Positions 7,223 through 16,224 of a DNA stretch of 31,542 bases are shown one piece after another. The position numbers and the translations under genes were made by a program. Every line of letters begins with the position of its first letter. Within the stretch, counting starts at the first letter, position 1. This stretch comes from UBA1402 sp964575345 (GTDB taxonomy: Bacteria; Bacteroidota; Bacteroidia; Bacteroidales; UBA1402), in assembly GCA_964575345.1 (NCBI GenBank), contig CAZNQD010000020.1, forward strand, positions 1-31,542. Direction: 5' to 3'. The notes beneath the pieces were generated by a model. The model did not search any database. It saw nothing but the letters and a program-made list of their open reading frames with translations, and was not told the origin of the DNA.

Positions 7223-9130
7223 ATGAAAAAAACCTCGACTTTCGGCTTGCTTATTTTATTGTTTTTTTGGATGGCCTGTTGCAAACCCGATGGGCCTGAT
7301 CTCCCCGATAATCCCGATAACCCCGATAATCCGGACAATCCCATAGATACCGTGGATACAGATACTTTGGTGATCGACTCCACAGCTGTGTTGATCTTCT
7401 ATACCGATACGGCCGTGATTATTACCAATCCTCTGGAAAACGAAATACTTATCCAACAAAACAACGGACATGTCAGCGTTCAGTCGCAGGCTGCCGGTAT
7501 GAAATTTGTGTTATCGGGAGCCCGTCAGGACGCCTCGTTCAGTATTGCCAGCGACAGCAGCTTCAGCCTGATCCTCGATAGTCTGAACCTGACTTCTCAG
7601 ATTGGCCCGGCAATTTATATTCAAAGCTCAGAAAGAACCCTGGTTTATCTTAACGACAGTACAGAAAATTTCCTGACGGATGCTCAGCTTTATTCTGAAC
7701 TCTTCAACACGACGCGAGCTTGTTTCTTCGCCGAAGGTGGCCTTATCTTTGCCGGAAAAGGGAAACTTACTCTACAAAGCAAAAGCCAGCACGCCCTTTG
7801 TTCCGATAGATTTATACGGATACAAGACGGTGAACTGAATATTGAAACAGCAGCCCGAGACGGCATTCACTCCGGCGATTATTTTGTTATGGACCAGGGC
7901 CTGCTGCAAATTAACGGCCTGAGCGACGGTATTGAATGCGATTCCGGTTTTGTCCTTATAAACGGAGGTGAACTTATAATCAACTCCGGCGACGAAGGCA
8001 TCGTGACTTCCTACTTAGGACAAGATACGGCTATAAACGCCAGTATTCTGATTGAACAGGGAGAAATAACTATAAAGACCACAGGCGAAAAGAGCATGGG
8101 TATCGATGCTGCCCGCGATCTGGCCGTTTACGGCGGCACTGTAAAAATAGAATTGGACGGCGATGCTTCCAAAGCGTTGAGAAGTAAGAGGAACACCTTC
8201 CTCCGTGGAGGCAACTTTGAATTAACAGTCGAAGGGGACGCAGCCTGGGACGACGAAGATGCCGACTTGTCTTCGGCAGCCGGTATCAAATGCGATGGCA
8301 GCCTGCAGATTTCGGGAGCCGAAACCAACGTAAACATTCTCTGCACCGGCACCGGGGGCAAGGGGATCAATGTAACAGGGCAAGTTCTTATTGAAGAAGG
8401 CACCCTTCAGGTCAAAACTACCGGCAATCAACATGTATACGGCGTGTATATCTCCAACGCCAAGGGCATCAAATGCGATGCCGACCTGGGCATTTCCGGC
8501 GGTAAAATCAAAGTGGAAAGCACCGGAGGTGCCGGCAGCGACGGCATCGATACCGACGGCAGCCTCAACATCAACGGCGGCGAAATTGAAGTGCTGTCCT
8601 ACGACGACTGCATCAAATCGCTCCGTAACATGACCTTGAACAACGGCAACATTTATTGCTACAGCACACACAACGATGCACTGGATACCAAAGCCTCGTT
8701 AACAGTGAACGGAGGTTTTATTATAGCTTCGGGAGCCGTGGGCAGCAAGAACGGAGTGAACTGCGACGGAATTTTCAAAATCAACGGAGGCAGCCTGCTG
8801 GCTACCGGTGGCAAAAACACCAATCCCAGCAGCACTTCTGCTCAAAACATCATTATATACAACGGCCTGTTCAATTCGGGAGAATACATTCATCTGCAGA
8901 CCGCCGAAGGCAGCCCGGTGATGACCTACCAATTCCCCCGCAGTTATTCGGTGTTGAAACTGATATACAGCGCTTCGGATCTAGCCAAAGGAAAAAGCTA
9001 CTCACTCTATAAGGGAGGAGAAGTCGCAGGAGGCGAAAATGTGCATGGCTTTGTGCTGGGTGGCAGCTATACGCCCGGAACCTGGTTGAAGGATTTCAAC
9101 ATAACTTATACAGTTACTACAGTTAACTGA
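7223..9130 (+). CDS. DUF4353 (Cthe_2159-like) beta-helix lipoprotein
   Basis: A 635-residue protein. The N-terminus (LLILLFFWMACCKPDG) has a lipoprotein-type signal with Cys near residue 20, followed by a Pro-Asp-Asn tandem linker. The body is a long parallel beta-helix with repeated turns GIHSGD, GIECDSGFVLINGGE, GIKCDGSLQISG, GIDTDGSLNINGG, CIKSLRNMTLNNG and GVNCDGIFKINGG. That is the signature of the DUF4353/Cthe_2159 family, reported as a calcium-binding, cellulose/polygalacturonate-binding pectate-lyase-like fold. It lies 10 bp after the DUF2490 gene and converges on the CotH gene with 3 bp between stops. It may be a surface carbohydrate-binding protein and perhaps a substrate of the CotH kinase; both points are inferred. 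Confidence 0.8.
   Translation: MKKTSTFGLLILLFFWMACCKPDGPDLPDNPDNPDNPDNPIDTVDTDTLVIDSTAVLIFYTDTAVIITNPLENEILIQQNNGHVSVQSQAAGMKFVLSGARQDASFSIASDSSFSLILDSLNLTSQIGPAIYIQSSERTLVYLNDSTENFLTDAQLYSELFNTTRACFFAEGGLIFAGKGKLTLQSKSQHALCSDRFIRIQDGELNIETAARDGIHSGDYFVMDQGLLQINGLSDGIECDSGFVLINGGELIINSGDEGIVTSYLGQDTAINASILIEQGEITIKTTGEKSMGIDAARDLAVYGGTVKIELDGDASKALRSKRNTFLRGGNFELTVEGDAAWDDEDADLSSAAGIKCDGSLQISGAETNVNILCTGTGGKGINVTGQVLIEEGTLQVKTTGNQHVYGVYISNAKGIKCDADLGISGGKIKVESTGGAGSDGIDTDGSLNINGGEIEVLSYDDCIKSLRNMTLNNGNIYCYSTHNDALDTKASLTVNGGFIIASGAVGSKNGVNCDGIFKINGGSLLATGGKNTNPSSTSAQNIIIYNGLFNSGEYIHLQTAEGSPVMTYQFPRSYSVLKLIYSASDLAKGKSYSLYKGGEVAGGENVHGFVLGGSYTPGTWLKDFNITYTVTTVN
7304..7342 (+). repeat. In-gene 9-bp tandem repeat encoding (Pro-Asp-Asn)4
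   Basis: Four tandem 9-bp units encode PDN and are followed by CCC (Pro). They directly follow the lipidation site of the DUF4353 protein and form an acidic, extended tether. Codons vary (GAT/GAC, AAT/AAC, CCC/CCG), so the repeat is not freshly duplicated. Confidence 0.75.
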
Positions 9131-9133
9131 TCT

Positions 9134-12100
9134 TTATTGCTTGATTAGTTTAAAGACTTGTCCATCCATTTTGAGAATATAGAGTCCGGGCTGCAAACCC
9201 GACACCACAATAGTTTCCACCGGGTCAACACAGAATCCGGCATAGACCCGCCTGCCTGCGGAGTCGAAGAGGCTCAGCTGCAAACCCTGGGCATTCCTGA
9301 CGCTAATGCTGCTTTTCATCAGGCTGGGATAAACTTCTATTTCCCTGCCCTGTATTTTGGATTTCAGGCCTGCCATCAGGTTGGAAGCGGCAAAACTGGG
9401 CTCTTGAATTTCCCAGACACTGCCGCCGTCGGGAACACGAGAATAACTTATGTTACGGTCCAGAGGCGGATAACTTACCGAATCGATCAGCATCAGGCGG
9501 CCAAACTCGTCCTTTTTGGATAATAACAGGCTTTCACCCAGGGCATCGAGTTTAAAATTCAGATGCAGTGGGCCTTGCTCCGGATCTCCGTCGGCCCACA
9601 GGCAAAGCCATGACTTGGCCGGCAACAGGGTTTGGCTCGAATCTGAAGCCGCTATCCTGCCCAAAGCCGGGTATATGGGGAGGTCGCTCAAATACCAGCC
9701 GGCGAGGTTCAATTCCTCCTCTCCGTAATTGTACAGTTCAATATAATCATCTGTTTCGCCGTATTCGTCGGCAATCTGATTATTACTGGCCACCATTTCG
9801 TTGATCACCACTGTGGGAAGAAGGTCCTGTGTGTTTGAATCTTCCTCATAAATTGCCCTGAGCGACAATTCGGAATCAAAGGTTCCGCTGTAGACTTCGT
9901 CTGTGACTGTCCGGACGTTTCCGTTTATATCCTGACAAGTCATTGCAAGATCAAAGATCAGGTCAGAGCTGTTGGCTGTGGCCTGATGTACTTCTACAGC
10001 AATCAGGTTGCTGCCTTCGTTCAACATACCGGGCGGAATGTCGTAATCGGCGTTCAGGCCGTTGTTGGCCGAAGAAGCAAAGGTGTTGTACGTGATGGTG
10101 CCCGCAGGCATATTGAGTCTGGCCAGCTCCTGGCCGTTTATGTATACAACAGCTCCGTCGTCGGCAAAAATACTGAGGCGAAAACTGTTTTTGTTAGCCA
10201 GATCACTGACTTGAATTTCTTTTCTGAAATACGCAGTGGTGTATTTATTATTGTAATTGCCGTAATCCAGGACAGTGACTTCTCCTTTGTCGCCGTAGCC
10301 AAATTGGGCAGTCCCCTGAGGCCAGGACAAATCGCTGTAAGTCGGGCTGTTCCAGGCTGCGTCTGCCGTATTGCTGCTGTAGTAATAACGCCAGTTCGCC
10401 CCCATGGCAATCAATTGATTAATGCTGCCTCCCTGGTTGACTTCCCAATGCGAAAATTGCATACCCGGCACGCGGGCAGCCCTGATAGTTATCTGTTGTT
10501 GCAGAAAATACCTCAGGTCAATTTCGGCATCCTGTATATAAGCATTATTAAAATAAAAGCTCGCCCGGGGATGGTTGGCGCTTAATTTGATCAGAGCGTT
10601 GGAAGCGCCGCCCAAATATCTGCTGCCAAGTTGGCTTAGTATATTATTCGGGCGTTCCCGGGCAAAAGAACGCATCGATTCCAGATCGTTTTCAAAATTG
10701 GCCGAAGAGCCCCAACGCTGTTTATGATAAACGATTTCATTGGCAATTTTGGGAGCCATGCTGTCCAGAATGGCAATAACACGTTCAGGTTCAAATGTTT
10801 TTGACAGTTCCACGCAAAAATTGTCTATAAAACGCTGACGGAATTCTGTATTTAACATTAAGCGCCTGAACATCATTGTAGACCATTGTCCCCAGGAATT
10901 ACCTTCGCCCAGGGCATAGGCCAGGGTATTATGCGAAGGCCCGTTTGCTCCGTTAAATCCAAAATCGAGGTCATACACTATCCAGCGCCATTTGCCGTCT
11001 ACTTTGCGTTTCCATAACTTAAAGTTGTTGTGTGGCCAGTCGGTGTTGGCCACATAAATCTCAAAGAGCTGGTAGTGGAGGTAATTTTCCATATCGATAC
11101 GCCGGCAGACGGCCCGAAAGGCGGTATCGGATTCCATATCCAATTCTTCGATAAATTGATGCAATTCTGCGTATTCCGGTGTCAGCGGGAAAAGATCCAC
11201 ATCGGGCACCCCGTCGAGTATTATGTCTTCTTCTTCCAGGCCGTAATTACTATAAATCAAGTCTTTGTTGCTTCTTTCTCTGAGGTTCTCTATACCATAA
11301 TACTTCCCGTTAATAAACAATACGGCAGGTTCATAAGCCAGGTATTCCAAATCAATTCTGTTTTGGAGAATAGAAACAATGAATCCGTCTCGCATTTGAG
11401 TACGGCCGTTGTCGTTGCCCGAATTCCGCAACATGATGTCTTTGTACAAATGGCCGGGTTTGCTGACAGGGAAAAAGTCGTAATCCAGGTGATTGTTGCC
11501 GAATTTTGACCTGGGTTGAATTTTCAGGGATTTGAGTCCGTTGGCTCTGGTCCAGCCACCGGCAATAGCGATATCGAGCTCCTGATTGAGTTGCGGCACT
11601 CCGCTGGTATCGATCAATTCAAAATTGGCAGGCCTTGACCAATCCTGATTGTAGTTTTTGGGCTGACTTTGCCCGTTACCCGGAATGCCGTTGATGCCGT
11701 CAACGTATATGCCGTACATATTATCCCAAAGATGCAGGGGGTCGGCCACCAGTGACACCACAGGCAAATCAAAATTTCTCTCGCCTATAAAATAGGTGGC
11801 TGTCAGCAAATCACTTGGCAGGCAACCTTCTGCCAGACAGACGGCCCTCAGAACCGTGGTCTTAGAAATATACACCGAAGCGCCTGACTGATATTTTGTT
11901 GAGTTTATACCCGGCTCGGAACCATCCAATGTATAATAAATGTTGCCTCTCGAGGGAGTTTTGAAACCAAAATAGCGTGGCCCTTCATAAAACCCACTGC
12001 TGAGTTTACATTCGGGGTTGGGGCAACGAGTTATGGCAGCAGTTCCTTCGGAATTGGAGGCACCAGGAGAAGCTGTGGTAAAAAAACTCCAGCTGTCGTC

Positions 12101-12517
12101 CCCATCCGGGTCGCGGCCGTATGAGACATTCCGGTATTGCGGAGGATAATAAACTTCGTCAACCACCAGGCCGTTGCGATTGAATAAATAGAGTACGCCA
12201 CCCTCGGGTTGCAGTTTAAAACTGGCGTGTCCGCTGCGGTCTTCTCTTTCGAACCAAAGCAGAGCAAATCCTCCGGCGGGTATTGTCTGAGCATCGGGAT
12301 TCCATTTACGGGGAGACTCAGGATTGTCGCTGAAAAAATAACCGGCCAGTTCCACCTCTCTCTCCGAGGCATTATACAGTTCAACCCACATACTGTAATT
12401 GGTAAACGCATCTCTGACAGCCGAAATATTCTTAGGCATCAACTCATTGATTTTTAGCTGTGCCGGTACTGTAAAATAAAACAGCAGACAAAGAAAAAGT
12501 ATAAGATTTCTTTTCAT
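9134..12517 (-). CDS. CotH-kinase protein with two lamin-tail domains and T9SS sorting domain
   Basis: A 1127-residue secreted protein: signal peptide (1-20, ending VPAQ); lamin-tail domain (about 21-155, KINELMPKN and VELYNAS); chitobiase-C/FN3-like domain (about 175-245, YYTLDGSEP); CotH kinase domain (about 250-600). CotH motifs seen are RDGF (376-379), YYGIENLRER (406-415), NTDWPHNNFKLW (491-502) and KWRWIVYDLDFGF (509-521) with the likely metal-binding aspartates. A jelly-roll domain (about 705-860) and a second lamin-tail domain (about 902-1045) follow, then a T9SS type A C-terminus (VYPSLMKSSI to GLYILKMDG). CotH proteins are secretory atypical kinases. A TTG at 12523 is in frame, but ATG 12517 starts the signal peptide. 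Facing the VTC operon suggests a joint function. Confidence 0.85.
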   Translation of the reverse strand: MKRNLILFLCLLFYFTVPAQLKINELMPKNISAVRDAFTNYSMWVELYNASEREVELAGYFFSDNPESPRKWNPDAQTIPAGGFALLWFEREDRSGHASFKLQPEGGVLYLFNRNGLVVDEVYYPPQYRNVSYGRDPDGDDSWSFFTTASPGASNSEGTAAITRCPNPECKLSSGFYEGPRYFGFKTPSRGNIYYTLDGSEPGINSTKYQSGASVYISKTTVLRAVCLAEGCLPSDLLTATYFIGERNFDLPVVSLVADPLHLWDNMYGIYVDGINGIPGNGQSQPKNYNQDWSRPANFELIDTSGVPQLNQELDIAIAGGWTRANGLKSLKIQPRSKFGNNHLDYDFFPVSKPGHLYKDIMLRNSGNDNGRTQMRDGFIVSILQNRIDLEYLAYEPAVLFINGKYYGIENLRERSNKDLIYSNYGLEEEDIILDGVPDVDLFPLTPEYAELHQFIEELDMESDTAFRAVCRRIDMENYLHYQLFEIYVANTDWPHNNFKLWKRKVDGKWRWIVYDLDFGFNGANGPSHNTLAYALGEGNSWGQWSTMMFRRLMLNTEFRQRFIDNFCVELSKTFEPERVIAILDSMAPKIANEIVYHKQRWGSSANFENDLESMRSFARERPNNILSQLGSRYLGGASNALIKLSANHPRASFYFNNAYIQDAEIDLRYFLQQQITIRAARVPGMQFSHWEVNQGGSINQLIAMGANWRYYYSSNTADAAWNSPTYSDLSWPQGTAQFGYGDKGEVTVLDYGNYNNKYTTAYFRKEIQVSDLANKNSFRLSIFADDGAVVYINGQELARLNMPAGTITYNTFASSANNGLNADYDIPPGMLNEGSNLIAVEVHQATANSSDLIFDLAMTCQDINGNVRTVTDEVYSGTFDSELSLRAIYEEDSNTQDLLPTVVINEMVASNNQIADEYGETDDYIELYNYGEEELNLAGWYLSDLPIYPALGRIAASDSSQTLLPAKSWLCLWADGDPEQGPLHLNFKLDALGESLLLSKKDEFGRLMLIDSVSYPPLDRNISYSRVPDGGSVWEIQEPSFAASNLMAGLKSKIQGREIEVYPSLMKSSISVRNAQGLQLSLFDSAGRRVYAGFCVDPVETIVVSGLQPGLYILKMDGQVFKLIKQ

Positions 12518-12593
12518 GCACAAGAGGTTTTTCTTAGGGTATTACAGATCTTTAAGAAATACAACAATACTTTGGATATTTATACGAAACTTG

Positions 12594-12601
12594 CAAAGAT
12601 A
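12594..12601 (-). promoter_or_regulatory. -7 element of the CotH gene promoter
   Basis: TATCTTTG on the minus strand is a perfect TAnnTTTG match, 76 bp upstream of the CotH start codon. No clear -33 TTTG is visible at the right distance. Confidence 0.5.
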
Positions 12602-12690
12602 CATATTTTCAGGCGGTTTGTAGTGCTTAGAAAGAGAGAATCGTCTCCCGTAAAAAGGCTTTCCTGGTCTGAACAAGATAACTGAAAAAA

Positions 12691-12745
12691 GTAACAATAT
12701 TCTTTTATTTATATATTATTTGTATATTTGGGCGATATTTGTTAC
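12691..12745 (+). promoter_or_regulatory. TetR promoter region with flanking inverted repeat
   Basis: TATATTTG (12723-12730) is a perfect -7 element 19 bp before the TetR gene ATG. It is flanked by GTAACAATAT (12691-12700) and ATATTTGTTAC (12735-12745), inverted copies differing by one inserted base. The arms are far apart for a single TetR operator, so they may be two half-operators or chance in AT-rich DNA. The rest of the 12518-12749 intergenic region holds the divergent CotH promoter and nothing else recognisable. Confidence 0.4.
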
Positions 12746-12749
12746 TACT

Positions 12750-13322
12750 ATGAATAAGAAAGAACAACTGGATCGGGCTGCCTGGAATTTGTTTTGGAAA
12801 CATGGATTTCGAAAAGTAAGCATTACTGAAATTTGTCAAAAAGCCAGGTTGAGTCGTAAGACTTTTTATGCTTACTACAAAGACAAAACCACGCTGATTA
12901 TACATTTACTGGAAGATTGGAACGAAACTCTGATGCAATCTTACCGAAGCATCATTGAAAGCGAGCAGCCATTTGCTGCTAAAATGCAGGAACTGCTAGC
13001 TCTTAAATACGAAATGAGCAGCAACTTTTCGATGGAATTTGTGTCCGACTTTTTCAATCCCCAGGCAGCCGGCATTCTGGAACAATTCAGCAAATTGACG
13101 AGCGACTCTCTGGAAACAACTCAACATTTTTTTATTCAAGCTCAGAAAAAGGGAGAAATGAATCCAAACATTCAAGTAGACTTTTTGATGTGGATGATAC
13201 AGAAACAATTGGAATTGCTACAAAGCGAAGATATCCTACATTTGTTTCCGGATGCTGAGACCCTGGCCAGGCAATTTTCTGAATCGTTAATTTATGGCAT
13301 ACTGCCTCATAATGATAAATGA
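12750..13322 (+). CDS. TetR/AcrR-family transcriptional regulator
   Basis: A 190-residue protein with the TetR N-terminal helix-turn-helix: AAWNLFWKHGFRKVSITEI, then AGVSRGTFY-like ARLSRKTFYAYYKDKTTLI (residues about 10-51). The ligand-binding C-terminal domain is helical and not conserved enough to predict a ligand. An in-frame upstream start at 12720 would lie inside the -7 element, so ATG 12750 is chosen. Its TGA overlaps the next gene's ATG (ATGA, 13319-13322), so it is translationally coupled to the porin-like gene. It probably represses its own operon of porin, ABC transporter and LolA-like protein, and perhaps the RND genes beyond. Confidence 0.9.
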   Translation: MNKKEQLDRAAWNLFWKHGFRKVSITEICQKARLSRKTFYAYYKDKTTLIIHLLEDWNETLMQSYRSIIESEQPFAAKMQELLALKYEMSSNFSMEFVSDFFNPQAAGILEQFSKLTSDSLETTQHFFIQAQKKGEMNPNIQVDFLMWMIQKQLELLQSEDILHLFPDAETLARQFSESLIYGILPHNDK

Positions 13323-14476
13323 AGACAAACACAAGCCTCTTGGTCTTGATTCTATTGCTGCTCAACAGCGGCAGGGGGAGAGCCGACAGCTGGCAGGCTG
13401 AACTTAATCTGGAAGGACAGACGACAGCCTGGGCCCTGGCCGGTTTTGAGCAAACCCGCTTGTTGCAAAGCGGAGGCCGTTTTATACCCACACTGAAAGG
13501 CAAGCTGAGTTTTAGACCTCAGAAGAGTTCTTTTCAGCTGGAAGCCTCAATGCATATGTATGGGAAGCTGGATTTCAGCAATGGCCGATATCAGGGAGCT
13601 TCCGGTAAGATCAAAGCCTATCGGCTATGGCTGGCATACCATCGGGAACAGCTTGAATTGAGAGCCGGCCTCCAAAAAATCAACTTCGGCCAGGCCAAAA
13701 TATTCCGCCCCCTGATGTGGTTTGATGCTTTGGACATAAGGGATCCTCTGCAATTGACCGATGGCGTGTACGGATTACTGGGAAAATATTATTTCGAAAA
13801 CAACAGCAATGTATGGTTCTGGTGTCTCCTGGGCAACGACCAAAACAAAGGCTGGGAAATTACAGGATCTGAAACCTGGATTCCGGAACTGGGAGGCCGT
13901 TTTGAAATGCCGGCCGGTCAGGGAGAAATGGCTCTTAGTACCCATTACAGAAAACTCCGCAAAGAAAGCAGCCTTAGCGGTACAGACTATCCGGGAGAAT
14001 TTCGCTGGGGCCTGGACGGCAAATGGGACCTGGGCGTCGGCCTCTGGTTCGAAGCCAGTTCCTGCATCAGCTCTGACAAAGCCTTGTTGATTCCGCGTTT
14101 TCAGGATATGTTAAACCTGGGCATGGATTATACTTTTGCACTGGGGAACGGCCTGGGTATCACGCTGGAATATTTATATTACCACGGTGGAAGCCGGTTC
14201 TTGTTTGGTGACACCCGGCTACATTTACTGGGGAGTATGTGGAGCTACGCTCCCTCCATTCTGGACAATCTGAACGCCTTGGTTTTTTATCTGCCCTCAA
14301 ATAACAAGTTTTTTAATTACCTGAGTTGGGGCAGAGTCTACGATGATTGGAGTTTTCACCTAATCGCTTACCTGAATCCTGCCGGCATACAGATGCCCGG
14401 GCCCGGGCAAAACTCAGAATCTTCCGGACTTTATTTGGGTAAAGGTTTGCAGGTGATGGCCAGCTATTATTTTTAA
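13319..14476 (+). CDS. Outer-membrane beta-barrel (porin-like) protein
   Basis: A 385-residue protein with a signal peptide (MKTNTSLLVLILLLLNSGRGRADS) and many amphipathic beta strands rich in aromatic girdle residues (FQLEASMHMYGKL, LELRAGLQKINFG, AYRLWLAYH). It ends in the barrel-type C-terminus LQVMASYYF. It resembles the porin-like barrels that accompany lipid/efflux operons, but I cannot assign a Pfam family with certainty. It overlaps the TetR gene by 4 bp and is followed 28 bp later by the ABC ATPase. Context suggests it is the outer-membrane end of a trans-envelope transport path. Confidence 0.7.
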   Translation: MKTNTSLLVLILLLLNSGRGRADSWQAELNLEGQTTAWALAGFEQTRLLQSGGRFIPTLKGKLSFRPQKSSFQLEASMHMYGKLDFSNGRYQGASGKIKAYRLWLAYHREQLELRAGLQKINFGQAKIFRPLMWFDALDIRDPLQLTDGVYGLLGKYYFENNSNVWFWCLLGNDQNKGWEITGSETWIPELGGRFEMPAGQGEMALSTHYRKLRKESSLSGTDYPGEFRWGLDGKWDLGVGLWFEASSCISSDKALLIPRFQDMLNLGMDYTFALGNGLGITLEYLYYHGGSRFLFGDTRLHLLGSMWSYAPSILDNLNALVFYLPSNNKFFNYLSWGRVYDDWSFHLIAYLNPAGIQMPGPGQNSESSGLYLGKGLQVMASYYF

Positions 14477-14504
14477 AAACAATTATTCCCTTATTTAACA
14501 CCCT

Positions 14505-15185
14505 ATGATAGTAGAAGTTAAACATTTGACTAAGAACTTTCCGGTAGGAAAAGGTTATTTTACAGCCTTAGATGACGTGAATCTCAGCTTTGCCGAAGCT
14601 GAATTTACCGGTTTGGTAGGGCCCAGCGGTTCGGGCAAAACCACTTTGCTCAATATTATCGGATCGCTCGATGTACCCAGCAAAGGCGAAGTGATAGTGT
14701 TGGGCAAATCCGTCGGCCGTCTCAGTCCGCCCGAAGCTGCTCTGCTGCGCAAACAGGAACTGGGTTTTATTTTTCAGAATTACAACCTGTTACCGGTTTA
14801 TACTGTATTCGAAAATGTGGAGTTTCCACTTTTATTGCTGGATATGCCGGCCCGTGAACGTAAAAAAAGAGTACTTGAGAGCCTCAGCTGGCTGGGTTTG
14901 AGCGATAAAGTACATTCTCGTCCCGCACAGCTTTCGGGAGGCGAATGTCAGCGGGTAGCCATAGCCAGAGCCATGGTGAAGCGCCCGCGACTGGTACTGG
15001 CCGACGAGCCCACAGCCAACCTTGACTCGGCCAATTCTCACAATATACTACAAGCTATGCTTAAGCTCAACCAGGAGCTGAAAACCAGTTTTATTTTTGC
15101 GACTCACGACGAAAAAGTGATAGGCTACCTGAAACGAATCATTCAGCTCGAAGACGGGCGCGTGGCCGAAGACCGCCTGGTTTAA
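14505..15185 (+). CDS. ABC transporter ATP-binding protein (LolD/MacB type)
   Basis: A 226-residue ATPase with all ABC motifs: Walker A GPSGSGKTT (39-47), Q-loop Gln91 in FIFQNYNLLP, signature LSGGE (143-147), Walker B VLADEP (164-169) with catalytic Glu168, and the H-loop ATHD (199-202). The sequence type (VFENVEFPLL, ARAMVKRPRLVLADEPTANLD) is that of the LolD/MacB/FtsE group, which pairs with FtsX-fold permeases rather than importers. The two downstream FtsX/MacB-type permeases are the obvious partners. The substrate is not evident from sequence; the lipoprotein-sorting-like gene downstream points to lipid or lipoprotein handling. Confidence 0.95.
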   Translation: MIVEVKHLTKNFPVGKGYFTALDDVNLSFAEAEFTGLVGPSGSGKTTLLNIIGSLDVPSKGEVIVLGKSVGRLSPPEAALLRKQELGFIFQNYNLLPVYTVFENVEFPLLLLDMPARERKKRVLESLSWLGLSDKVHSRPAQLSGGECQRVAIARAMVKRPRLVLADEPTANLDSANSHNILQAMLKLNQELKTSFIFATHDEKVIGYLKRIIQLEDGRVAEDRLV

Positions 15186-15219
15186 ATAAATAACTGCTGT
15201 TTACATCAATTACACCATT

Positions 15220-16124
15220 ATGAAATTGTTTAAAACTGCTTTAAAAAGCCTGCTTGGAAATGGCCTCAAAACCTGGCTGACGATGTTTGTGCTGTCTGTT
15301 TCCTTTGTGCTTATCATTTTTATGCAAGGCTTGCTCGAAGGCTGGAGCCGACAGGCGGTGAGCGATGCCATTGCCTGGGAAATAGCCGGAGGCCAGTATT
15401 GGAGCGATGGCTACGATCCCTACGATCCCTTCTCGCTCGATTCCTGTGTCCGTGTCATTCCGGATCAAATGAAACCCGAAATTGAATCGGGCCAACTCGA
15501 AGCGGTACTGATCGGCCAGGGCAGTATTTATCCCCAGGGACGTATGCAGGGAGTCCTGCTTAAAGGCATCAATCCTGAACAACAATTGCTGAAACTACCC
15601 ACTCAGCTTCTGGCAGGCGAAGGGCCGGAAATCCCGGTAATTATTGGAGCCCAAATGGCCAAACAAACTCACCTGAAAGAAAACGACCTGGTAAGCCTGC
15701 GATGGAGAGACGCCAACGGCACTTTCGAAGCAACCGACCTTAGAATAGCCGGAATTTTCGTTACCACCGTACCAACCATTGACAACGGGCAAATCTGGCT
15801 TGCGCTGGACAAACTGCAAGGTATGATGCTCAGAGAAAATCAGGCAAGTATACTAATTGCTTCACCCGATTACGAAGCCCAACAGCAGAAAGGCTGGCTT
15901 TTTAAGGACGTCGAACAACTAAGCAGCAGCACCATTGCTATGGTCAAAGCAAAATCAGTTGGCATGGCCATTTTTTATCTTATCTTTTTGCTGCTGGCCC
16001 TCTTAGCTATTTTTGATACTCAAACCCTGGCTATTTTCAGGCGCCAACGCGAAATCGGGACGCTGGTGGCTTTGGGAATGACCCGCAGACAGGTGCAACG
16101 ACTGTTCACTCTCGAAGGCAGCCT
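15220..16124 (+). CDS. ABC transporter permease, FtsX/MacB type (3' end lost in N gap)
   Basis: The first 301 residues of a permease of about 400. TM1 (about residues 18-37, WLTMFVLSVSFVLIIFMQG) leads into a periplasmic domain. TM2 (about 247-270, MAIFYLIFLLLALLAIF) is followed by the FtsX-type cytoplasmic loop RQREIGTLVALGMTRRQVQRLF. The frame runs intact into the N run; the last two transmembrane helices, about 100 residues, are missing. The residues the frame yields beyond the gap (PGLIRKICPKPP) belong to a wrong frame and are not part of this protein. Confidence 0.85.
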
Positions 16125-16224
16125 NNNNNNNNNNNNNNNNNNNNNNNNNNNNNNNNNNNNNNNNNNNNNNNNNNNNNNNNNNNNNNNNNNNNNNNNNNNN
16201 NNNNNNNNNNNNNNNNNNNNNNNN
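16125..16224. other. Assembly gap (100 N)
   Basis: Exactly 100 N, the usual placeholder for a gap of unknown size. It removes the C-terminal transmembrane helices of one permease and the N-terminal helix of the next. From usual family lengths, roughly 450-550 bp is likely missing, more than the N run shows. Confidence 0.95.
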
